Assembly: GCA_048013815.1 (NCBI GenBank) | Contig: CM106585.1 | Location: forward strand, 22,630,001 to 22,694,000 | DNA length: 64,000 nucleotides | Direction: 5' to 3' | DNA from: Setoptus koraiensis | Taxonomy: Eukaryota; Arthropoda | In this document: one piece after another, positions 37,980 to 46,745 of the stretch | Numbering within the stretch: the stretch's first letter is position 1 | How the letters are laid out: the number at the start of each line of letters is the position of its first letter | Notes under the pieces: generated by a model | Database searches by the model: none | What the model saw: only the letters and a program-made list of their open reading frames with translations | What the model was told of the DNA's origin: nothing | Program-made: the position numbers and the translations under genes

Positions 37980-38349
37980 TATGGTACTAATAATAAGATT
38001 AAAACCATCTAACAACAACAACAAATTATATTGTTGACTATTGGCTATTGCAATTGTTGTCACTTGGTCAGATTACTCATGATGAAATAAACCTCAATCT
38101 GTTTGTGTCTCCCATAAAACAACAACAACAACAACATCAACACCGATGCTCTTTTGCCGTGTTGATTGTTCTTCATCTCGTCATAATCATCTTTGTCATA
38201 ATTGTATCATATCGCCTTAAACGCAACAATACAACAATTGTTTGTAATGTAAAATATACACACACCCATCTGGCTTATTGACAATAATAATAATAAATTA
38301 TTTGCAAATCGTGTATCAATCCGCACAATTAAATGAAAATTTCCATTAG

Positions 38350-38571
38350 AACCAAACAGGCTTACTGGAACAACAACAGCATCAGGATATAGTAGCTTCA
38401 CAAGACCGACAAGATGCTCTTTCTCATCATCACCACCACCAACAACAACACAATCATCAGCAATTACAACAACAGCAGTTACATCATCATCAACAAATTC
38501 ACCACCAGCAACAACAACAACAACACTACCAACAGCAACAACTTTTTGTGAATCATCGTCATTATCAGTGA
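38350..38571 (+). CDS. Possible alternative Musashi 3' exon B (Gln/His-rich)
   Basis: After TTCCATTAG there is an open frame of 73 codons with no ATG: NQTGLLEQQQHQDIVASQDR, then His and Gln runs, ending in LFVNHRHYQ and a stop. It ends 132 bp from the convergent NOL12-like stop codon. It needs a phase-0 upstream exon, which I did not find. A second frame (Ser/Thr/Pro-rich) is also open, so this may be repeat-rich 3'UTR. Confidence 0.3.
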   Translation, partial: NQTGLLEQQQHQDIVASQDRQDALSHHHHHQQQHNHQQLQQQQLHHHQQIHHQQQQQQHYQQQQLFVNHRHYQ

Positions 38572-38703
38572 TGGACAATAGGAATTTATCAGCGGGCATT
38601 AAATATTACTTCATTGAATCAATACTAATAATAATAATAATTACAATTATAATAATAATAATAATGATACTAAAATGGACACAACAAGAGGATGAGTACG
38701 GAT

Positions 38704-39014
38704 CTAATTGGCATCTAACTGGGAACGAGCCAGCTTCCTTTGCTGGCGGAGAGCTATTCTCATTTGACGCTCGTGCTCTAGGGCTGAGGCTTTAGCTTTG
38801 GCTTTTCTTTCCGCTTTTCTCTTCTGAAAACCTGAGTGTGTTTGTAAATAAATTGATTATTATTATACAAGATGTACATATTAAAACGAATCTAGCAGAG
38901 ATGAATCATGTTAGAAAATATCAACAAAATAGACTTACCTTTGACAAAGTCGACGCGTTCTTGAGGGTTGAATTCTAAACGTTCGTTTGCCTTTCCTTTG
39001 AATGTTTTCGCCAT
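38704..39014 (-). CDS. NOL12/Nop25-like nucleolar protein, short
   Basis: Two exons on the minus strand, 39014-38939 and 38831-38704, joined across a 107-bp phase-1 intron (donor G/GTAAGT, acceptor ACTCAG). The 67-residue product starts MAKTFKGKANERLEFNP and continues FVKGFQKRKAERKAKAKA, then a basic helix rich in Arg, Gln and Lys. The pattern hydrophobic-F..(R).(F/Y)..GF.KRK..RK is the core of the Nop25/NOL12 family (yeast Rrp17), which acts in rRNA processing in the nucleolus. Family members are usually about 200 residues; this one stops just after the core. The gene is divergent from COX5A, with about 1 kb between starts. It could be a compact orthologue or a partial paralogue. Confidence 0.7.
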
Positions 39015-40034
39015 ATTCTCCGAGGTATTATTGTAATTATAACAGAGCGAAATTTATCCCGATGCAAATAATGCCAACACTTTTCTCAATATAATTAATT
39101 CGAGGATGGGATTATTTGTTTTTAACCATGAAATTCTAGAATAGTTGATTTGAAACATCAGATATTTAATAATATCTGATACCTCGTGGAATATTTAGAT
39201 CTGTTCAAATGTTGCGCTCGCACATGTGTCTGGATACCTTATGAGGTTGTTATGAGTATTTGCAAATAACCTTATCACACTGGGACCACTACGAGGGTAG
39301 AGTGTGCACCTTTTCTTGTGCTTCTACACCGGTTTGTAAAAAAGCCGTCAGGGGCGCTACAATCGCTCAGAAATGCGCAGCCAAGCGTAGACTGTTTCGA
39401 TAAATGTTTACTTTCTGCTATAGCATATTTTCTTCGCTGGAATTGAAATTGAAGCGCAGGCGCGTTGGCAATCAGGAGGGCACATTGACTCGTTGGTTTC
39501 GTTGCAGTTAACTACTATCCAGGATTGCTCATACTGTTTAGAGCGCCGCCTTTGTGTATTTTTGTGAATCAGTGTATACATTTTGAAGGGAGTGCGGTGA
39601 GTGCCTCTGATCTACAGGGTGTTACATTCAGCTCGGTGTCACACCAATGAGCATATGCTGCACACGAGCACAATTCGTTCAACCGAAATCGTGTGCGCTA
39701 CGTTTGTTAGGCATGTCAAGGATATTATTTGTGCCGTTCACATACCGTATATTTCACTGCTTCTACCGTGTGCTTCTGCACAAAACGTGCCCACACAGAA
39801 TCTCATCACAGACCATCTCGACATCATACATGTGTCGGTAGGAAAAGTGCAATTCAAATGTAACGCCCTGGACGAATGATTTGGATTGGTTGGTTTGTGA
39901 TTGCGGTCGCAGAGAAAGGGATATTTTAAAAGGAGAAAAGGAGGAATTTTTCTCTCAAAGAAATAATTATTATTGCACTACTTCATTAAATCGACTATTA
40001 TTATTATTACCAACATATTGAAATATAAGCAATC
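39015..40034. promoter_or_regulatory. Divergent promoter region of NOL12-like and COX5A genes
   Basis: About 1 kb separates the two start codons. An initiator-like TCAGT lies near 39571 and a donor-like GTGAGT at 39598, so a COX5A 5'UTR intron is possible. A block at 39350-39422 (AGGGGCGCT ... AAATGC ... TCGATAAATGTT) recurs in similar order at 45303-45373. The short open frames between 39601 and 39879 lack family features. Confidence 0.5.
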
Positions 40035-40556
40035 ATGCTCTCTCTAGCCAGATTGGGCCTTGTGGCTAATCGAGCCATCAAAAGCCGAGCATTAATTCAA
40101 GCGGCCGTCTACACTCAAACACAGATCAGAACTAGATACAATCCTATAAATCTGGGAATAGCTAATCCTAAAGATGGTATTGAAGAAACTCACGAAGAAT
40201 TCGATGCCCGTTACTTGAAGAATTTCGAAGACCCCAAACTTGATGGATGGTGGTGTAGAAAATATATGAATGATTTGATGGGTTTTGATCAAGTTCCAGA
40301 GCCGAAAATTATTATTGCTGCAATGAAGGCCTGCCGTCGTTTAAATGACCACTCACTAGCAGTTAGATTTATAGAGGCAGTGTACGCTAAGGCCGCCTTC
40401 AATAAAGAAATCAGCGCTTACATCAGAGCAGAAATAGGACCCACTCTCAAGGAACTCGGTATAAGCTCCCCAGAGGAATTGGGATACGACGAACCAGAGT
40501 TGGCTCTCGGATGCCCGCATCGAGGCTCAATGATTGAGCAAGCTGAACACAAATAG
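40035..40556 (+). CDS. COX5A: Cytochrome c oxidase subunit 5A, mitochondrial
   Basis: A nuclear-encoded subunit of respiratory complex IV on the matrix side of the inner mitochondrial membrane. The 173-residue product is a single exon. Residues 1 to about 40 are Arg/Ala-rich and lack acids, as expected for a matrix-targeting presequence. The family body follows: THEEFDARYLKNFEDPKLDG, then VPEPKIIIAAMKACRRLNDH, then the KEI..YI..E..PTL.ELGISSPEELG end, closely matching animal COX5A. A tail of about 20 residues (YDEPELALGCPHRG...) extends past the usual C-terminus. The start is the first ATG after a stop-bounded leader. ATTAAA at 40612 may serve as polyadenylation signal; if so it sits at the edge of the duplicated capicua tail. 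Confidence 0.95.
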   Translation: MLSLARLGLVANRAIKSRALIQAAVYTQTQIRTRYNPINLGIANPKDGIEETHEEFDARYLKNFEDPKLDGWWCRKYMNDLMGFDQVPEPKIIIAAMKACRRLNDHSLAVRFIEAVYAKAAFNKEISAYIRAEIGPTLKELGISSPEELGYDEPELALGCPHRGSMIEQAEHK

Positions 40557-40622
40557 ACACTTTAGTTATATTAGATTATTAGAATGCTAGCTGAGAACAG
40601 CAGGTATCTTAATTAAACAGTC

Positions 40623-40682
40623 TCGTTGAAAATTACCTAAACTCGTGCAGATTAGACAAGAAGAGTCGGAGTTTTAAACTCG
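40623..40682. repeat. 60-bp direct repeat, left copy
   Basis: Begins TCGTTGAAAATTACC and ends TTTTAAACTCG. It is identical to 41192-41251 and abuts the left end of the 509-bp insert. It is part of the decayed capicua-tail copy. Confidence 0.95.
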
Positions 40683-41191
40683 TCACTGACCATCGGCGAC
40701 CATCGGCGACCATCGGCGACCATTTGCGAGCATCATTGAGCTGGCCACCTAACGTATGGCGCACCAACTATGACTGGTCATGGCTGGGTGTGTGTTGGCC
40801 GCAAACAGTGCAGCGTAAACTATTATTTTTTAATGCCTCAACATGAGTATTGGTGTTTGTCGTTGTTGCCAGTGACTGAGTTAGTGGCCAGTGGCCAGTG
40901 GCCAGTAAAAAGCGACTTTTTCATACGCGAAAATAATCATCGGCTTGCAGTGATTTTGAGCTCGGGCAACGGAGTGAAGTGGCAGTGAAAACGTGCTGCT
41001 TCTCTGGCTTGTTCGCTCGCTTCTTTGGTCGCTTCTTTGCTCGTTGCTGCTTCTTATTCTTATTCTCACGATGCCCGGGCTCGCACTCAAACTCTGACTG
41101 ATGATGATTCGCAGCATCAACTTTATACGCGTTGTCATGTCGTTGTTGTCCATTCTGCTCTCGTTGGCTCTGCCACTGCCGTTGTTGCTGA
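40683..41191. repeat. 509-bp inserted copy of the segment at 51.7-52.2 kb
   Basis: From TCACTGACCATCGGCGACC to CTGCCGTTGTTGCTG this matches 51687 to about 52215 in the same orientation almost base for base. The visible differences are copy-number changes of short repeats (a 7-bp GTGGCCA unit, a 12-bp unit, and GTT triplets) and a few substitutions. It is flanked by the exact 60-bp direct repeats. It carries no transposase, terminal inverted repeat or poly-A tail. Confidence 0.9.
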
Positions 41192-41251
41192 TCGTTGAAA
41201 ATTACCTAAACTCGTGCAGATTAGACAAGAAGAGTCGGAGTTTTAAACTCG
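41192..41251. repeat. 60-bp direct repeat, right copy
   Basis: An exact copy of 40623-40682 on the other side of the insert. At 60 bp it is far longer than the target-site duplications of ordinary transposons. Confidence 0.95.
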
Positions 41252-41578
41252 GATGTTCATCTTAAAGATTCGAATTCGAACACACACACAGTCTCAAATA
41301 GTATACAATTTGTATCTATTTTTATAGACAAGTAAGTCATTACTTATGAGAATCGATAGGGGCTTAAGATAGGCATGATCGGCGTTATGCTGGTTGATAT
41401 TTAGAGGAGCAGATATGTTTATTAGATAGTTTCGTTAGAAATAAGCCAGAAGTCAATTGATCCAACAGATTAAGGAGAGAATTAAGAAGAGTCAAAGGTT
41501 TCAAGCGTGTTTGTCTAGCCCAGAGATTCAAGATTCCGACACACTCACACAAATGGTCTACAATTCATATCTGTTTTT

Positions 41579-43261
41579 TTATTTATCAGTGGTCATTATA
41601 TATGAGAAATGAGTTGGTCCAAGAGATGGCGTGGTGGGTGTTGTGCTGGCAGATTTTTGTTGACCCATGAGTTTTTGCCGCACCTCGCGTATCTTGAGTT
41701 GCAGTTTAATTTTGCTCGTAAATATGTCATAATGATCCTTCTGAAATTTATTTATAGCAGCTGTAGATGGGAAAAAAGTTCCTTCGTCTTTGAACAAATC
41801 CATAACTAATTGCCTTTGCTTATCTAATGTTCTCCTAAAAGAGGATGATGAGCCTTTATCATCACTTTGATGAGTTGGATGATGATGCTGATGAGTGGTA
41901 GGTTGTGTTACGGTGGTAGCTGTTGTTTTTTGTAATTGTTTTCCTTTAGGGGCTGGTGCCAATACGAATTTAGTAGATTGTTGTTCTCTATCTGGACTGT
42001 CATCAGTGCAAGGTAAGGATGATGATCCAATTAAACTTGGTGACGTTGGAGTGTTTGGCATTGACGAAGTTGACACAGACGACGAACCTCTGGAACACCA
42101 ACGCCATTCGGGGTACTGTCTGAAATGTGCCTCTTTGACTTGAAAGGCCTGATCCTGATATTTTTGTTTTTCTGTTGCGGCTAAATTATACCACCATTCG
42201 CCTAATATTTTAGAAACTGTTCTATTATCACTATTAGGGTGTCTTTGGTGCACTAAGGCACGATGTTCCTTAGAGAAGAGCATAAATGCATTCATGGGCC
42301 TCCTAATATGACCATGTTGCAATGCACTACAAGATTTACTTCTGCGTTTGTTGCGTCTCTCTTGTGAGTCGGGCGTTTGTTGTCCTTCATCCTCCATGAA
42401 CACATCATCATGTTGATCGTGATGATTGTGTTCGACGGCAAACACTGGCAGTAATGATTTCCATTCGATAACTTTAAATTTAGAGGATTGTCCAAACCAG
42501 TTACGTTTTTTGCGTATACTACCCAATGACACTAACATATCGGCTGCTTCCCTAACATCTGGGGTGGACTGCTGCAAATTGTTATTATTAACATCCGACA
42601 TTATGTTGGCTGCAGCAGGTGTAAACATGTTGGAGTTGGTGCTGGCGTTGGCGTTTGCGGTGGAGGCGGCGGCGGTGGTGGTGGTGGTGGTGTTGTTGGT
42701 GGTGGTGGCTTTGACAATGGCAGCTGCTGCAGCGGCGCTATGTGCAGTGTGTGTTGTTGTAATTATATTACTATTGCTATCTGTTGTTGTTGATGTGAGT
42801 GGAGGTGTTGTTGTTATTGTTGTTGTGTTGTGATTTAAATTAATATTTGTATTATTAATGGTTGTTGTTGTATTATGTAAATCGTTATTATTATTATCTA
42901 TGCAATGGTAGGTGTTGTGTTTGTTGTGATTGGAGCTATTAATTGATTGGTCGCTATCAGTGTCCAATGCGTGCGTATGATGTGTATCCGAAGAGTGAAG
43001 ATTTGAATGATTGTTTGAATGAAGCGAATGATGATGATCATCCAAGTGAGAATCTTGTGTAATAAGTGTTGTCTGGTGTGGGTGATAAGTTGTTAACTGT
43101 GTGGAACGCGCGTTTAGGTGCCTAGAACAATATCCTCGTCTTTGCGATTCTTTAGTGCAATCATAGCATAATCTTCTCCACTGTTTACCATTGAACTTTT
43201 TTCTAATACCAGCAGGAGTAGCTATAATATCACCTTTTTTATATGATTTTATTTGGTTCAT
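41579..43261 (-). CDS. cic: Capicua HMG-box repressor, compact single-exon form
   Basis: Capicua is a nuclear DNA-binding repressor (TGAATGAA-type octamers) relieved by RTK/ERK signalling. The 560-residue frame has four conserved blocks. Residues about 8-50 hold [20 protein letters not shown] with C..C...[10 protein letters not shown]. About 240-275 is a Leu/Trp-rich motif, ending EWKSLLPVF. The HMG box follows at about 318-390 ([32 protein letters not shown]). The C1 domain at about 475-535 reads [16 protein letters not shown] and [18 protein letters not shown]1 cooperates with the HMG box in DNA binding. Animal capicua is often above 1,000 residues. Here only about 90 residues separate HMG box and C1, so most of the usual linker is missing. 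An in-frame stop immediately precedes the ATG, fixing the start. The stop codon overlaps an AATAAA. Confidence 0.93.
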   Translation of the reverse strand: MNQIKSYKKGDIIATPAGIRKKFNGKQWRRLCYDCTKESQRRGYCSRHLNARSTQLTTYHPHQTTLITQDSHLDDHHHSLHSNNHSNLHSSDTHHTHALDTDSDQSINSSNHNKHNTYHCIDNNNNDLHNTTTTINNTNINLNHNTTTITTTPPLTSTTTDSNSNIITTTHTAHSAAAAAAIVKATTTNNTTTTTTAAASTANANASTNSNMFTPAAANIMSDVNNNNLQQSTPDVREAADMLVSLGSIRKKRNWFGQSSKFKVIEWKSLLPVFAVEHNHHDQHDDVFMEDEGQQTPDSQERRNKRRSKSCSALQHGHIRRPMNAFMLFSKEHRALVHQRHPNSDNRTVSKILGEWWYNLAATEKQKYQDQAFQVKEAHFRQYPEWRWCSRGSSSVSTSSMPNTPTSPSLIGSSSLPCTDDSPDREQQSTKFVLAPAPKGKQLQKTTATTVTQPTTHQHHHPTHQSDDKGSSSSFRRTLDKQRQLVMDLFKDEGTFFPSTAAINKFQKDHYDIFTSKIKLQLKIREVRQKLMGQQKSASTTPTTPSLGPTHFSYIMTTDK

Positions 43262-45720
43262 TTATTACTAATTCAGTGTGTGAGTGTGTGTAATATGTTG
43301 CTGTTGCTGTTGTTGTTGGTGTTGTTGTGATGCGGGGCCCAATTTGGTTGTTGTGTCGATAATAATAATGGTGAATGTTGTTGTTGTGCCTACTAGTAGT
43401 AACAGTATTGTTGTTGTGTTGTGTTGTTGCGATGTCTTGGCGACTGTCACTCATCTTCTATATCTACGTGTATCTAGATATGTATGTATCTAGAGACGAG
43501 CCTATTCTCAATTGGAGTGCCACCATACGACAATACAACAGAGTGCACAGAAATACGACGACGACTATCGGACTAACACTATCCGCGACTATAGGCATAA
43601 CAGTGCACCAGCGATATGTTATGTTATTTGCAGTGGATATTTGCCAGTTGCAACAACTAACATCAACTATCCAACAGCTACTATATCGCTATGCCTGCAG
43701 TGTAGCAGTGAACACAATTAGACTCAACTGCGACTAGCTTAAACACTACTTTTCCCTATCTCGTGCGAAGCTCTGTAGCGTTGTAAGCACAAAACAAACA
43801 GGGGAAGGCAGAGTCGGCGCAGTGGCCACTCGCCTAAATGGCTCAATGGACTTAATAGAATGGTGCGTGCCTGCGTGCGTGCACCACTGTGTCTGTACCT
43901 TATGCGCGTACTTTTATTTGCTGCTGCTGCTGCTGCTGCACTGGCGCACCATATGCACCTAACAGCGCTACAGCCAGTGTCAGTGCTGGCACGCTGCGTG
44001 AAGCAGTTACAGTTGGTGCAGTCAGTGTGTCCATCGCCACACTGCCGCTGCTGCAGTCTGCAGCCTGCGCTACATTCACAGTGCGCCAGCGACTTGAGTC
44101 CGGTCCGCATGAGCCACAGCGCTGGCGTGTTGCACTGGCTATACGTGCAGCCAATTTTATATATACGTGATTACTTGAGACCGCAACAACACGCACGCTC
44201 GCTCACAGTGATAGTCACACTTGAATCGTCTCGCTCACAGCTTCTCGCTCTCTTCTCGAGGGGGCGCACAATCAATTGCAATTTGCCAATTGCCAATTGA
44301 AACAACCGGCCAACTGCCAACAAGTGCGCCTCCTATTGTTAGAAATCGTCGTGAATCGTGCCCAATTTCAATGTATAATAGGTGTCCATATCAACTATAA
44401 TCAGTATGCACTGATTATCCTAGCCCGGCTTGTGCGGTTCATTTTCTGCTATGCGCACAGCGGGCACAGTTCGTGCCTGGGCAAACACCGCATCGACTGT
44501 AACTCCACTAATTCATCGCGCACACTGCGCTGCGTAAAATACACGCTAAGCAGCGCACGCCGAACAATTGTACGCTGTGTGCCCGTGAGCAGCCGCTAGT
44601 GGCGACTTTGCCAGCGTATATCACATTCTTGCAAAAGGTACCCAATCGCATAGTTGCCGCGGACCCCATCATATTATCGGTGTCAATAATACCGATAATA
44701 CTGAAACTGTGCTCTGCGGCAATATCAAAATACTCAAATTTTACCATCACAATGTTTGTCCATATGTGTGTGTTTGCCCGTAAAAAACTGTGCCAACAGC
44801 CAACATTTGCCGACGTTTTGTAGTGTCGAACTGGCACTCAGTTGGCACACATTCGGCTGGCCTGTTTGTTGTTTGGGGCCCGTTCAGGCAAACAAATAAT
44901 ATCAAAAAATGCAGTTTAGTTTGGCCACGTCATGGTCATTGTTGTTGTGTATCATTTAGTTAGTCACGTCTGTCACGTGTTCGTGTGTGTGCGTGTGTGT
45001 GTGTGTGTCACACATAATAGAGGCGCATTCCTTCGCACGTCACAGGGCACGGTATCGCATAGCGACACTCATGTGACAATTGTTCTGGGGGCATTATTAT
45101 ATATATTATATCTATTATATCTTGTATATAAAAGATATTATGCTTGCTATTTGCATTATGTTGTTACGTTATGCGCGCAACTTACACAATTGTTAGACAA
45201 TGCTTGCCGGTTTTTGGCGACAATTGAATCGATTTGAATCATGTTGTGGAATCGGGATCACCGTGCAGCAAATACTTGTGGCTGCAGTTCGAGGGAAAGA
45301 CGCGAGGGGCGCTCGCATCAGCCCAAAAATGCACCAGAAGGCCTGAGGTGTCTCGATAAATGTTACGTTTCTTCTTGTTTTTTTTTTCTAGTTGGCGATG
45401 TGTTTAGGATCGCCCATACGAGCGCACTCCCACGACATACACGTACTCACGCGACAAAAAGCGACCTCGAATGGTTTTTTGTTGAACTGCAGCCACAGGT
45501 ATTGGCATTCCACGCGACAGCCTGATGGCGAGCAAACATGTTGCACAAAGAGAGAGAGAGAGTTAAAGAAATGCCCGTCCATCTCGGGTTCATTCTCACG
45601 CTTGGCGACGCCGAATCGAATGTGACTACAACCAATGACGACTAAAAGAATGTCAGCTTGTTTGTACGTTGCAACTTGCGACACACAACACCAACGAAGC
45701 ACGTACCGCTGCACCAGGTA

Positions 45721-45800
45721 CACAACATCAACAACAACAGCAACAGCAACAACAACAGCAACAACAGCAACAACAACAGCGGCAACAACGACAACGCCGG
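45721..45800. repeat. CAACAG microsatellite
   Basis: About 80 bp of CAA/CAG triplets, similar to the arrays at 22829 and 26681. Confidence 0.88.
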
Positions 45801-46705
45801 CTACAACAATAAACGAGTGGGCCTCTGGTCATTACCTCGCGGCGCCGGCGTCACTCACACACGTTCGCATCAAAGAATTGATAAATGCCAATGGGCACCA
45901 TTGACAACCACTGACCATGAGAATGTAAATCCAAATCAAAATGTCGACATGTGAATGGACACAAAAGCCCCTTTATTACGTTTTATCAATATGTGCCCGT
46001 TTCAACTCTCCCTCTCCACGCCAAACACTAAACACTATGCAGTGTGCAAGTATACGATAGCAAAGAGTATAGAGTCCGTAGTAAACTCTTGGCCGGCTTC
46101 ATCATTGTCGGTGATATCATCTCCTCACTGTGTGACCAATTCGTGGCGCTAGATTTTGCATCAATTGGTCATTGGCCGTGCAATCCATTCAATGACCAAT
46201 TGACCAGCGCGGGCCACGTGATTAGATTTAGATCAAATTTAGCGATAGCACCGATGATTGAAGAATCTCTCTATCTGGCTGGTCATGCTTTTGTTGCCAT
46301 TAATAAGAGAGAGAGAGAGAGGCAAGAAGATGAGATTGGATAACACACATGCATGGGCATCGTGGGCCGCCGCTACAGCCGAGATGAGCCGAGCCGAGCC
46401 CCGAATCATGCCGCTTCTAATCATGGTCACAATCAAGCCTACAAATGAACGCTCGTATGAACGCGATGTAAACATTGGCTGATTGGCCAATTAAAACATT
46501 ATTTCTTCGTCTTGTCGTCTTAAGTCTTAAATGTTCGCCATGGCCAACTAATGCTGCATGCTATACTCAATTATTTATACTCGCACTCAATGTCAATATA
46601 ACGAAACCATGTTGTCAGTGGATTGTCACTCACAATGCACCAGCCTCACACGGTGAGCCAAACGATCAGCTGGCCCAAGGTTGATCTTCCTGATTTCATT
46701 TTGAT

Positions 46706-46745
46706 ATTCATTAGAGGCACCATTACAATGATGCCTCTAATGAAT
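46706..46745. repeat. Near-perfect 40-bp palindrome
   Basis: ATTCATTAGAGGCA pairs perfectly with TGCCTCTAATGAAT. Inside, CATT and AATG also pair, leaving one C-A mismatch and a 2-base loop. Confidence 0.9.

Larger units (their letters stand above)
40605..41415 (-). pseudogene. Decayed tandem copy of the capicua 3' end
   Basis: Without its 569-bp interruption (insert plus one copy of the flanking repeat), this roughly 240-bp stretch aligns with 41420-41665, which is the last ~25 codons of capicua plus 3' flank. Shared anchors include the AAGAAGAGTC motif, the CACACACACA stretch, TACAATT.(G/C)ATATCTnTTTTTATA and, on the minus strand, CCAGCA(T/C)AAC(G/A)CC. The copy has in-frame stops and cannot encode the capicua tail. 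It lies head-to-tail directly downstream of the real gene end, so it is a tandem duplication that then decayed. Confidence 0.7.

Noticed and set aside
38568-38795. 75-codon plus-strand frame overlapping the NOL12-like exon
   Set aside because: It is antisense to the NOL12-like coding exon and contains an ATA-repeat poly-Ile run.
40683-41191. 509-bp insert as a transposon
   Set aside because: No terminal inverted repeats, no poly-A tail, no open frame for a transposition protein, and only two copies in the window; the 60-bp flank is too long for known target-site duplications.
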